64,000 nt of DNA from Roseburia hominis A2-183 (lineage in GTDB: Bacteria; Bacillota; Clostridia; Lachnospirales; Lachnospiraceae): the NCBI RefSeq assembly GCF_000225345.1, contig NC_015977.1, forward strand, positions 1,161,501 to 1,225,500, written 5' to 3'. The position numbers and the translations under genes are program-made. Positions 8,102 through 16,052 of this stretch are shown here, piece after piece. The notes below the pieces were generated by a model that was given only the letters and a program-made list of their open reading frames with translations, made no database searches and had not been told where the DNA came from. How positions within the stretch are numbered: the first letter of the stretch is position 1; the number at the start of each line of letters is the position of its first letter.

Positions 8102-10066
8102 ATGGAAAAATATATGGAAACAGATCTGCGGTATTTAAAAAGTCTGGCAAATCAGTATCCGACCGTGGCTGCGGCAGCGACGGAGATCATTAACCTGCAG
8201 GCGATTTTAAGCCTGCCAAAGGGAACAGAACATTTCATTACAGATATTCACGGCGAGTACGATCAGTTCCAGCACGTGATCCGGAACGGTTCCGGAGCGA
8301 TTAAGCGCAAGATCGAGGAAGAATTCGGGAATGCGATCAGTGCGGGAGAGAAGAAAGTGATTGCGACCCTGATCTATTATCCGGAGCAGAAGCTAGAGCA
8401 GGTGTTAAAGACAGAAGAAAATATGGAGGACTGGTATAAGGTCTCCCTATACCGGCTGATCCGCATCTGCAAGAGCGCTTCGTCAAAATATACCAGATCC
8501 AAGGTGCGAAAAGCGCTGCCGAAAGATTTTGCGTATGTGATCGAGGAACTGCTGACCGGCAGACCGGATGTCTCCGATCAGGAAGCTTATTATAATGAGA
8601 TCATCCGGTCTGTGATCCGCACAGGCAGGGCGCCGGAGCTTGTGATTGCGTTCTGCAATCTGATCCGCAGGCTTGTGGTGGATCATCTGCATGTGGTGGG
8701 AGATATTTTCGACAGGGGACCGTACCCGAATCTGATTATGGATACCTTGATGCAGCATCATTCCGTGGATATTCAGTGGGGGAACCACGATATATACTGG
8801 ATGGGAGCGGCGGCGGGAAGCAGACCCTGCATCTGCAACGCGATCCGTATCTCTGCCAAGTACGGCAATCTGAACCTTTTAGAGGACGGATACGGCATCA
8901 ATCTGGTGCCGCTCGCCAGACTTGCCATGAGCAGATACGACAAGGATCCCTGCACCTGCTTTAAGCTGGATTACCGGGAGGATGAGTACGATGTGCGTGA
9001 CGCCATGCTGGATGAGAAAATGCACAAGGCGATTACGGTGATCCAGTTCAAGCTGGAGGGACAGATGATCATGCGTCACCCGGAGTTCGGGATGGATGAG
9101 CGGCTTTTGCTGGACAAGATCAATATCGAAAAAGGAACGGTGTGTGTGGAGGGGAAGGAATACCCGATGAAGGATCTGAACTTCCCGACGATCGACTGGA
9201 AGCATCCGTATGAACTGTCATCGGAGGAGGAGGACGTCATGGAGCGGATCACGCAGGCGTTCTTGAACTGTGAAAAATTACAGCGTCACGTCCGTTTTCT
9301 GTTCACACAGGGCAGCCTGTACAAGGTCTACAACGGGAACCTGCTCTACCACGGCTGTGTGCCGATGAACGAGGACGGAACCTTTACCAGAGTAAATGTG
9401 TACGGAAAAGAATATTCCGGCAAGGCGCTCTACGATGTGCTGGAGAATTACGCGAGAAAAGGGTACTACGCGATTGATCCCGGGGAGAAGAAAAAGGGGC
9501 TGGATATCTTGTGGTTTATCTGGGAAAACCAGAATTCCCCGGTGTTCGGAAAAGCAAAAATGACGACGTTTGAGCGCTATTTTATCGCGGACACAGCGAC
9601 GCACCAGGAGCCGAAGAACCCGTACTACCGCCTGCTGGAGGAGGAAGAGGTGGTCAACCGCATCCTCTCGGAATTCGGGCTTGAGGGCGCGGAGGCACAT
9701 ATCATCAACGGCCATATTCCGGTGGAGGCGAAGCGGGGAGAGTCCCCGGTAAAATGCGGCGGGAAGCTGCTCATTATTGACGGCGGATTCTCCAAGGCCT
9801 ACCAGCCGAAGACGGGGATTGCGGGATATACGCTGATCTATAATTCCTACGGTCTGGTGCTTGCGGCGCATGAACCGTTTGAGTCGGTCGAAAAGGCGGT
9901 GCAGGACGGAAGCGATATCGCGTCGCATACGATTCTGGTGCAGCATGTCGTGCGACGCAAGCTGGTGGCGGATACGGACATTGGAAGGGAGCTGCGCGCT
10001 TCGATCCGTGATCTGGAGGCGCTGCTGCAGGCATACCGGGACGGCATCCTGGTGGAGAAGATTTAA
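8102..10066 (+). CDS. fbp: Class III fructose-1,6-bisphosphatase
   Basis: A 654-residue protein of the large Firmicute-type FBPase family, which dephosphorylates fructose-1,6-bisphosphate in gluconeogenesis. The start METDLRYLKSLANQYPTV is typical. Calcineurin-like metallophosphatase motifs are visible: TDIHGEYDQF, GDIFDRGPYPN, WGNHDIYWMG and, near the end, INGHIPVEAKRGESP. Length agrees with the family (about 640-670). ATG 8102 follows GAGGGGGAACAT. Its stop codon is about 15 bp from the left end of an IS200-type element, which may have replaced the natural terminator region. Confidence 0.95.
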   Translation: MEKYMETDLRYLKSLANQYPTVAAAATEIINLQAILSLPKGTEHFITDIHGEYDQFQHVIRNGSGAIKRKIEEEFGNAISAGEKKVIATLIYYPEQKLEQVLKTEENMEDWYKVSLYRLIRICKSASSKYTRSKVRKALPKDFAYVIEELLTGRPDVSDQEAYYNEIIRSVIRTGRAPELVIAFCNLIRRLVVDHLHVVGDIFDRGPYPNLIMDTLMQHHSVDIQWGNHDIYWMGAAAGSRPCICNAIRISAKYGNLNLLEDGYGINLVPLARLAMSRYDKDPCTCFKLDYREDEYDVRDAMLDEKMHKAITVIQFKLEGQMIMRHPEFGMDERLLLDKINIEKGTVCVEGKEYPMKDLNFPTIDWKHPYELSSEEEDVMERITQAFLNCEKLQRHVRFLFTQGSLYKVYNGNLLYHGCVPMNEDGTFTRVNVYGKEYSGKALYDVLENYARKGYYAIDPGEKKKGLDILWFIWENQNSPVFGKAKMTTFERYFIADTATHQEPKNPYYRLLEEEEVVNRILSEFGLEGAEAHIINGHIPVEAKRGESPVKCGGKLLIIDGGFSKAYQPKTGIAGYTLIYNSYGLVLAAHEPFESVEKAVQDGSDIASHTILVQHVVRRKLVADTDIGRELRASIRDLEALLQAYRDGILVEKI

Positions 10067-10138
10067 ATGAAAAGCCTAATCCCCCAGCTATGCTGGGGAG
10101 AATGGAATAGTTGGAAACGGTGAGGATAAAAAAGAAAA

Positions 10139-10192
10139 ACCTCCTGTGGTATATTGAGAATGGTGTCGCAAGCCAAACTCAACACAGGAGGT
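10139..10192 (+). promoter_or_regulatory. Ribosome-binding-site-sequestering hairpin of the IS200 transposase
   Basis: ACCTCCTGTG (10139-10148) is the exact reverse complement of CACAGGAGGT (10183-10192), which contains the transposase ribosome binding site AGGAGG. The 34-nt loop folds back weakly. Such a stem would hide the start region and keep transposase expression low, as is known for IS200. Confidence 0.75.
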
Positions 10193-10199
10193 GGTCCAA

Positions 10200-10628
10200 G
10201 TGGACAATAAAAGCATATCACACACTAGATGGAAATGCCAATATCACATCGTTTTCATTCCAAAATATCGGAAAAAGGTATTGTATGGGAAGGTAAGGGA
10301 GGATGTACGTGAAATCTTAAATACACTATGCAAATATAAAAATGTAGAAATAATTGCAGGAGCAGTTTGTGCAGATCACGTGCATTTAAGTGTCGCAATA
10401 CCACCGAAATTAAGTGTCTCAGATTTTATGGGATATTTAAAGGGTAAAAGCACCCTAATGCTATACGATCGTCACCCAGAGTTGCAGAGTAAGTGGGATA
10501 AAGCATTTTGGGCAAGAGGATATTATGTGGAAACAATCGGTAATATCACAGACGAGGCAGTACAGAAGTATATAAAAGAACAAGCAGAAGAATCAAGAAA
10601 AGAAGATTCAAGAAGTACCGCTTTATAG
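10200..10628 (+). CDS. tnpA: IS200-family Y1 (HUH) transposase TnpA
   Basis: A 142-residue transposase of the Y1_Tnp family, which cuts and rejoins single-stranded DNA at the element's hairpin ends. The metal-binding HUH motif is DHVHL, and the catalytic tyrosine is expected in the GYYVETIGN segment, followed by the terminal helix. Length is normal for a complete TnpA, so the gene looks intact. GTG 10200 was chosen because it is 9 nt after AGGAG; an in-frame GTG at 10191 abuts the site. There is no tnpB. Confidence 0.9.
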   Translation: MDNKSISHTRWKCQYHIVFIPKYRKKVLYGKVREDVREILNTLCKYKNVEIIAGAVCADHVHLSVAIPPKLSVSDFMGYLKGKSTLMLYDRHPELQSKWDKAFWARGYYVETIGNITDEAVQKYIKEQAEESRKEDSRSTAL

Positions 10629-10762
10629 CGGACCAGTAAAAATGCTTGTGACACCGCCCTTTGGGGCGAGCAGTAACATAGCCCTTTGGAGGGCTTATAG
10701 CAAACCACCAGTTGAACTGGTGGTTGCTGACTTAGAAAGATAGAAGGAAGCAGGAAAAGAAT

Positions 10763-11590
10763 ATGTATATCGGAAATCATCTCTCGGCGTCAAAGGGCTA
10801 TGCGGCGATGGGGCGGATGGCAGTGAAGCTGGGAGCAAATACATTTGCATTTTTTACAAGAAATCCGAGAGGCGGTGCGGCAAAAGCGATTGATCCGGCG
10901 GATGTGGAAAAGCTGCTGGAACTGATGCGGGAGCAGCAATTTGGAAAACTGGTGGCGCATGCACCTTACACGATGAATCTGTGCGCGGCGAAGGAGGATA
11001 TCCGCAAGTTTTCTAAGGAGATGATCGCGGACGATCTGCGCCGGATGGAGTACACGCCGGGGAATTACTACAATTTTCACCCGGGTTCCCATGTCGGACA
11101 GGGGGCGGATGCCGGAATCGAATGGATTGCGGAGGCACTTAACGAGGTGCTCACGCCGGAGCAGACGACGACGGTTCTGCTCGAGACGATGGCGGGAAAA
11201 GGCAGTGAGGTGGGCAGAAGCTTTGAGGAACTGCGCGCGATTATTGACCGTGTAGAGCTGTCCGATAAGCTTGGCATCTGTCTGGATACCTGTCATGTCT
11301 GGGATGCTGGATATGATATTGCGGGAGATCTGGATGGTGTCCTGGAGGAATTTGACCATGTGATCGGTCTGAACCGCCTGTGCGCGGTACATTTTAACGA
11401 CAGCATGAACGACCGCGGTTCGCACAAAGACCGCCATGCCTGCATCGGCGAGGGAAAGATCGGGCTGGATGCGATGCGGCGTGTGGCGACGCATCCGCTG
11501 CTTTCGGACAAGCCGTTTATTCTGGAGACTCCGAATGACGATGAGGGATACCGCAGAGAGATTGCACTTTTCCGGGAGTGGAGGGAGTAG
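10763..11590 (+). CDS. nfo: Endonuclease IV (apurinic/apyrimidinic endonuclease)
   Basis: A 275-residue TIM-barrel AP endonuclease of base excision repair, which cleaves 5' to abasic sites using three zinc ions. Recognisable blocks are the start [57 protein letters not shown] and [16 protein letters not shown], which include the zinc-ligand His, Glu and Asp residues. Length is normal. ATG 10763 follows AGGAAAAGA. It lies directly downstream of the IS200-type element. Confidence 0.95.
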   Translation: MYIGNHLSASKGYAAMGRMAVKLGANTFAFFTRNPRGGAAKAIDPADVEKLLELMREQQFGKLVAHAPYTMNLCAAKEDIRKFSKEMIADDLRRMEYTPGNYYNFHPGSHVGQGADAGIEWIAEALNEVLTPEQTTTVLLETMAGKGSEVGRSFEELRAIIDRVELSDKLGICLDTCHVWDAGYDIAGDLDGVLEEFDHVIGLNRLCAVHFNDSMNDRGSHKDRHACIGEGKIGLDAMRRVATHPLLSDKPFILETPNDDEGYRREIALFREWRE

Positions 11591-11611
11591 ATAAGAATCC
11601 GGAGAAATACA

Positions 11612-11640
11612 TTGCTTTTTAGAAGTGTGTGTGTTATACT
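11612..11640 (+). promoter_or_regulatory. Promoter of the structured RNA downstream of nfo
   Basis: TTGCTT (11612-11617), 17-nt spacer, TATACT (11635-11640). It lies just after the nfo stop codon and about 30 nt before the first base of the structured segment. Confidence 0.7.
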
Positions 11641-11648
11641 TCAAATCA

Positions 11649-11900
11649 CATGAATGCGAAAGCTTTTTCATGCAAATATTTGCCCACCAAGAGATTGGTT
11701 AAGCCCATACGGACAGGCGGGGCAGCTGCCGATGGTGGAGAGATCCACGTTATTGATTGAGTTAGAAGCTCAAATTTTATAAGTTGATGACGACTGCAGG
11801 CGAAGGACTGCAGGACCCTGAATCGTATGCGATAGAGATATCACTTGTGAAACGGTCAATAAGAGTAGTAATAGCAAATATTTGCTGGCGAAGATGCCAA
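11649..11900 (+). ncRNA. Structured non-coding RNA, multi-hairpin; possibly of the raiA-motif type
   Basis: No gene is visible here, but the segment is dense in short perfect hairpins: CATGAA/TTCATG (11649-11672), ACCAA-GAGA-TTGGT (11686-11699), GTGGA-GAGA-TCCAC (11735-11748), TTGAG/CTCAA (11757-11773), CTGCAG/CTGCAG (11794-11813), ATCG-TATG-CGAT (11822-11833) and TGGC/GCCA (11885-11898). The palindrome GCAAATATTTGC occurs twice (11672-11683 and 11874-11885), so the two copies can pair and close the whole domain. It has its own promoter upstream and a terminator downstream. Size and multi-stem layout recall the clostridial raiA-motif RNA, but I recognise this only tentatively. It is not tmRNA, SRP RNA or RNase P RNA by their usual motifs. 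Confidence 0.6.
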
Positions 11901-11971
11901 CGTAGACTCTGATAATAGTTTTTGCAGCATGTAGGACAGATTACATAAAGTATGACTATGAGAATGTGACA

Positions 11972-12016
11972 AGGCAGGTGATGTGTGCGCAGCATATAGG
12001 CATCTGTCTTTTTTTT
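11972..12016 (+). terminator. Terminator after the structured RNA
   Basis: GGCAGGTG (11973-11980) pairs with CATCTGTC (12001-12008) using two G-U pairs. An inner stem forms between GTGTGC and GCATAT. Eight T follow at 12009-12016. It would end a transcript of roughly 370 nt from the promoter at 11612. Confidence 0.65.
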
Positions 12017-12017
12017 G

Positions 12018-12045
12018 TGTAATAGGAAACTTCGTCCCTATTACA
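12018..12045 (+). repeat. Dispersed palindromic repeat, copy 1
   Basis: TGTAATAGG ... CCTATTACA hairpin with loop AAACTTCGTC, followed by TAAAA. Related copies are at 19984-20011 and 30906-30933. In this copy the loop is in the opposite orientation (AAACTTCG rather than CGAAGT). Confidence 0.75.
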
Positions 12046-12077
12046 TAAAAACGCTCCGGGCAGGATTCTTTCTTGTG

Positions 12078-12128
12078 CTACAGAAGATGCCATGTTATGC
12101 GAAAGCATGAAAGTCATGCTTCCTGTAG
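12078..12128 (+). other. Structured leader upstream of speA
   Basis: Outer stem CTACAG (12078-12083) / CTGTAG (12123-12128) extended by AAG/CTT, enclosing ATGC-GAAA-GCAT (12098-12109) and a CATG/CATG pairing. It precedes the speA start by 70 nt. I do not recognise a known riboswitch class, and no terminator follows. A leader role in polyamine or arginine control is only a guess. Confidence 0.35.
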
Positions 12129-12197
12129 AGCCAAAAGCTCTGCCGGACGGCATGCATACCGCATCAGGGAGCATCAAAACAGAATGTGAGGAGAATC

Positions 12198-13667
12198 ATG
12201 GAAGCAGGATCCCAGAAGCGCGCTCCGGTCTACGAAGCGCTGGAACAATTAAAAAAGAGAAGAGTCGTTCCTTTCGATGTGCCGGGGCACAAGAGAGGGC
12301 GTGGCAACCCGGAGCTCGTGGAACTTCTGGGGGAGAAATGTGTGAGTCTGGATGTGAATTCCATGAAGCCGCTTGACAACCTGTGCCATCCGGTGTCGGT
12401 CATCAAAGAGGCGGAGGAACTGGCGGCGGAGGCTTTCCGGGCAGATCACGCGTTTTTTATGGTGGGAGGAACAACGTCCTCCGTGCAGAGCATGGTGTTG
12501 TCGGTCTGTCGTGCCGGGGATAAGATCATCCTGCCGCGCAATGTACATAAGAGTGTGATCAATGCACTGGTACTCTGCGGCGCTATTCCGGTCTATGTGA
12601 ATCCGGAGGTGGACAAAAAGCTTGGCATTTCACTCGGTATGGAGATCTCGGAGGTGGAGCGGGCGATTCTGGAGAATCCGGGCGCGGTGGCGGTTCTTGT
12701 GAACAATCCGACTTATTACGGAATCTGTTCCGATCTGCGCTCCATCGTGAAGCTGGCACATGAACACGAGATGCTTGTGCTTGTGGATGAAGCGCACGGC
12801 ACCCATCTGTATTTCGGGGAGGACCTTCCGGTCTGCGCGATGGATGCCGGTGCAGATATGGCGTCCGTCTCCATGCACAAATCCGGAGGAAGCTTAACAC
12901 AGAGTTCCCTGCTTTTAACCGGCAAAAATGTCAACTGGGAGTATGTCAGCCAGATTATCAACCTCACACAGACGACAAGCGCGTCTTATCTTCTGATGTC
13001 AAGTCTCGACATCTCGCGGAGAAATCTGGCGCTGCGCGGAAGGGAATCGTTCCGCAAAGTGGCGGAGATGGCGGAATATGCCAGGGCGGAGATCAACGAC
13101 ATCGGCGGATATTATGCTTACGGCAAGGATATGGTGAACGGCGGAAGCGTCTATGACTTTGATGTGACGAAGCTCTCAGTCTATACGCGGGGAATCGGTC
13201 TGGCAGGAATCGAGGTCTATGATCTGTTGCGGGATGAGTACGATATCCAGATTGAGCTGGGGGACATTGCCAACATCTTAGCCTACATTTCAATCGGCGA
13301 CCGCATCCAGGATATCGAGCGGCTGGTGGGAGCGTTGGCAGACGTCAAACGCTTGTATTCCAAGGACCCTGCACAGATGTTAAATACAGAATATATAAAT
13401 CCGACTGTTCTTGTTTCACCGCAGGCGGCTTTTTACGCAGAGAAAAAATGCATGCCGATCCGGGAGACGGCAGGAAAGATCTGCGGAGAGTTTGTGATGT
13501 GCTATCCGCCGGGAATTCCGATTCTCGCGCCGGGTGAGATGATTACGCCGGAGATCATCGAATATATCATCTATGCCAAGGAGAAGGGCTGCTCCATGCA
13601 GGGAACGGAAGATCCGGCGGTGGAGCACTTAAATGTCTTAGTGGATGACCGGCAGGTGTGGAAATAA
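12198..13667 (+). CDS. speA: Orn/Lys/Arg decarboxylase family, probable arginine decarboxylase
   Basis: A 489-residue fold-I PLP decarboxylase of the Bacillus SpeA/YaaO type. The PLP lysine is Lys228 in SMHKSGGSLTQSS; LVDEAHGTH supplies the PLP-binding Asp, and FDVPGHKRGRG is the family's N-terminal signature. Neighbouring agmatine deiminase and carbamoylputrescine amidase genes make arginine the most likely substrate (arginine to agmatine). Sequence alone does not exclude lysine or ornithine. ATG 12198 was chosen because GAGGAG lies just upstream; an in-frame GTG at 12186 lies before that site. First gene of the polyamine operon. Confidence 0.9.
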   Translation: MEAGSQKRAPVYEALEQLKKRRVVPFDVPGHKRGRGNPELVELLGEKCVSLDVNSMKPLDNLCHPVSVIKEAEELAAEAFRADHAFFMVGGTTSSVQSMVLSVCRAGDKIILPRNVHKSVINALVLCGAIPVYVNPEVDKKLGISLGMEISEVERAILENPGAVAVLVNNPTYYGICSDLRSIVKLAHEHEMLVLVDEAHGTHLYFGEDLPVCAMDAGADMASVSMHKSGGSLTQSSLLLTGKNVNWEYVSQIINLTQTTSASYLLMSSLDISRRNLALRGRESFRKVAEMAEYARAEINDIGGYYAYGKDMVNGGSVYDFDVTKLSVYTRGIGLAGIEVYDLLRDEYDIQIELGDIANILAYISIGDRIQDIERLVGALADVKRLYSKDPAQMLNTEYINPTVLVSPQAAFYAEKKCMPIRETAGKICGEFVMCYPPGIPILAPGEMITPEIIEYIIYAKEKGCSMQGTEDPAVEHLNVLVDDRQVWK

Positions 13668-13771
13668 GACCGCCGGAAGAATAGCTCTTAAGGAAGAGCA
13701 TACAGTCAGGAAGAACAGGCGTAAGGAAGCAGCAGACCGTGCGATACGGTCTGGGGAAGGTGGAAGAGAGC

Positions 13772-14632
13772 GTGGAGTTATGGTTTTCGGATAATCAGAC
13801 CGATCATGTGAAGGTGTCGGTCAAAGTGGAGAAGCAGCTGTTCGGGGAGCAGACGGATTTTCAGAGGATCGACGTGTTTGAATCCAGGGAATTCGGCAGA
13901 TTTTTAAGCTCCGATGGCAGTATCGTCTTCTCAGAAAAGGATGAGTTCATCTACGATGAGATGATTGTGCATGTGCCGATGGCGGTGCATCCGCATGTGA
14001 AAAAAGTGCTGGTCATCGGTGGCGGAGACGGCGGTGTGGCGAGAGAACTTTCCTATTATGAGGAGATCGAGCAGATCGACGTCGTGGAATCCGACCGGAC
14101 ATTCGTGGATGTGTGCAGGAAGTTTTTCCCGGACAACGCCTGCGGACTGGAAGATCCGCGCGTCAATATCTATTACGAGGATGGACTGCGCTTTCTGCGC
14201 ACAAAGCATGATGCCTACGATCTGATCATCAATGATGCGATCGATCCGCTCGGGCATACGGCGGGATTGTTCACCAAGGAATTTTATGGGAACTGTTACC
14301 GCGCATTAAAAGAAGACGGCATTATGGTCTACCAGCACGGCAGTCCTTTTTATGACGAGGATGAGGAGTCCTGCCGCGTGATGCACCGCAAGGCGAGTCA
14401 CAGTTTCCCGATCAGCCGTGTGTATCAGGCGCACATTCCGACCTGTTCCTCCGGGTACTGGCTGTTCGGATTTGCGTCAAAAAAATATCACCCGCTAACG
14501 GATCTGAATGTGGAGCGCTGGAAAGCGCGCGGGATCAAGACCTGGTATTATACGACCAATCTTCATAAGGGAGCGTTTATGCTGCCAAAATATGTCGAGG
14601 ATATGCTTGAGGAAGAGGAAGGCAGAAGGTAG
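13772..14632 (+). CDS. speE: Polyamine aminopropyltransferase (spermidine synthase)
   Basis: About 286 residues. SpeE moves an aminopropyl group from decarboxylated S-adenosylmethionine to putrescine. The start VELWFSDNQTDHVKVSVKVE matches the N-terminal beta domain; GGGDGGVARE is the nucleotide-binding loop; ESDRTFVDVCRKFFP and INDAIDPLGHTAGLF follow, the latter with the catalytic Asp position kept. GTG 13772 was chosen because GGAAGAGAG precedes it and it gives the normal N-terminus; an upstream in-frame GTG at 13739 would add 11 unconserved residues. No speD (source of the aminopropyl donor) lies in the window. Confidence 0.9.
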   Translation: MELWFSDNQTDHVKVSVKVEKQLFGEQTDFQRIDVFESREFGRFLSSDGSIVFSEKDEFIYDEMIVHVPMAVHPHVKKVLVIGGGDGGVARELSYYEEIEQIDVVESDRTFVDVCRKFFPDNACGLEDPRVNIYYEDGLRFLRTKHDAYDLIINDAIDPLGHTAGLFTKEFYGNCYRALKEDGIMVYQHGSPFYDEDEESCRVMHRKASHSFPISRVYQAHIPTCSSGYWLFGFASKKYHPLTDLNVERWKARGIKTWYYTTNLHKGAFMLPKYVEDMLEEEEGRR

Positions 14633-14753
14633 ATGGCAGATGCGGGACAGAACGGACTCTGACGGGACAGTCAGCGGAGCGTTCTGTCATCCGTTGGCAG
14701 AATGATATAATAGAAAATACAGCCGCAGGACGGCAGAATGAGAGGATAAGTAG

Positions 14754-16013
14754 ATGGGAAGATTATTGATTATCGGATGTGGCGGAGTAGCAGGGGTGGC
14801 AATTCACAAATGCTGCCAGAACAGCAAGACTTTTTCGGAGATCTGCATTGCAAGCCGCACAAAAGAAAAATGTGACGCGTTAAAAGAAAAGCTGCAGGGA
14901 ACGACGGATACAGTGATCACGACAGCGAAGGTGGATGCGGATAATGTGGACGAACTGATCGCACTGATCCGTGACTACAAGCCGGATGCCGTGTTAAATG
15001 TGGCGCTGCCTTACCAGGATCTGACGATTATGGATGCCTGCCTGGCATGCAAGGTGGACTACATCGATACCGCGAACTACGAACCGGAAGATACCGACGA
15101 CCCGGCGTGGCGTGCAATTTATGAGAAGCGCTGCAAGGAGGCGGGCTTTACCGCGTACTTCGATTATTCCTGGCAGTGGGCATATCAGAAACGCTTTACA
15201 GATGCCGGCATCACGGCGCTTCTTGGCAGCGGCTTTGACCCGGGCGTGACGAGCGTGTTTACCGCCTATGCGCTGAAGCATTATTTCGATGAGATCGAGT
15301 ACATCGATATCTTAGACTGCAACGGTGGAGACCACGGTTATCCGTTCGCCACCAATTTCAACCCGGAGATCAACCTCCGCGAGGTATCCGCAAACGGCTC
15401 CTACTGGGAGGACGGACACTGGGTAGAGACAAAACCGATGGAAATTAAAAGAGAATATAATTTCCCACAGGTTGGCGAGAAAGACATGTATCTGCTTCAT
15501 CATGAGGAGATCGAGTCTCTGGCAAAGAATGTGCCGGGAGTCAAGCGCATCCGTTTCTTCATGACCTTCGGTCAGAGCTATCTGACTCATATGCAGTGTC
15601 TGGAGGATGTCGGAATGCTCTCCACTTCCCCGATCCAGTATGAGGGAAGAGAGATCGTGCCGATCCAGTTCTTAAAGGCATTGCTTCCGGATCCGGCGTC
15701 ACTGGGTCCTAGAACCGTTGGCAAGACGAACATCGGTTGTATTTTTACCGGCAAGAAGGATGGCAAGGAAAAGACGATCTATATCTACAACGTCTGCGAT
15801 CACCAGGAGTGCTACAGGGAGGTTGGCTCACAGGCGATCTCCTACACGACAGGAGTTCCGGCAATGATCGGTGCAGCACTTGTTGTAGATAAGGTGTGGG
15901 ATAAGGACGGCGTCTTCAATATCGAGGAGTTTGATCCGGATCCGTTTATGGATATGCTCAATCAGTACGGACTGCCGTGGGTTGTCGATGAGAACCCCAA
16001 GACGGTGGCGTAG
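14754..16013 (+). CDS. Carboxynorspermidine/carboxyspermidine dehydrogenase (saccharopine dehydrogenase family)
   Basis: A 419-residue NAD(P)H-dependent enzyme. The N-terminal Rossmann fold reads LLIIGCGGVAGVAIHKC, followed by ASRTKEK and VNVALPYQD; the saccharopine dehydrogenase-like C-terminal domain contains GSGFDPGVTSVFTAYALKHY. It probably condenses putrescine with aspartate semialdehyde to carboxyspermidine. Its placement 39 bp before the matching decarboxylase nspC and after speA/speE strongly supports this over a lysine-catabolic role. ATG 14754 follows GAGAGGATAAGTAG. A possible internal promoter (TATAAT at 14706-14711, weak -35) lies upstream. Confidence 0.9.
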   Translation: MGRLLIIGCGGVAGVAIHKCCQNSKTFSEICIASRTKEKCDALKEKLQGTTDTVITTAKVDADNVDELIALIRDYKPDAVLNVALPYQDLTIMDACLACKVDYIDTANYEPEDTDDPAWRAIYEKRCKEAGFTAYFDYSWQWAYQKRFTDAGITALLGSGFDPGVTSVFTAYALKHYFDEIEYIDILDCNGGDHGYPFATNFNPEINLREVSANGSYWEDGHWVETKPMEIKREYNFPQVGEKDMYLLHHEEIESLAKNVPGVKRIRFFMTFGQSYLTHMQCLEDVGMLSTSPIQYEGREIVPIQFLKALLPDPASLGPRTVGKTNIGCIFTGKKDGKEKTIYIYNVCDHQECYREVGSQAISYTTGVPAMIGAALVVDKVWDKDGVFNIEEFDPDPFMDMLNQYGLPWVVDENPKTVA

Positions 16014-16052
16014 CCGTTCGTAAAAAGAGCCGGACAGGGAGAGACGAGAGCA

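Larger units (their letters stand above)
10073..10730 (+). mobile_element. IS200-type insertion sequence (tnpA only), approximate ends
   Basis: A compact element between fbp and nfo. The left end has a subterminal hairpin CCCCAGC (10082-10088) / GCTGGGG (10092-10098). The right end has the perfect palindrome AACCACCAGTT / AACTGGTGGTT (10703-10713 and 10715-10725), with two GC-rich hairpins before it (10654-10670, 10680-10696). One transposase gene lies between. There are no terminal inverted repeats, as expected for IS200/IS605 elements, which move as single-stranded DNA. Exact cleavage sites cannot be set without an empty-site comparison. Confidence 0.8.

Noticed and set aside
9278..9946. 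222-residue open frame on the - strand inside fbp
   Set aside because: Antisense to conserved class III FBPase coding sequence.
11649..11900. tmRNA, SRP RNA, RNase P RNA or 6S RNA
   Set aside because: None of their hallmark sequences (tRNA-like ends, GGAAG/GNAR SRP loop, GAGGAAAGTCC core, single central bubble) is visible.
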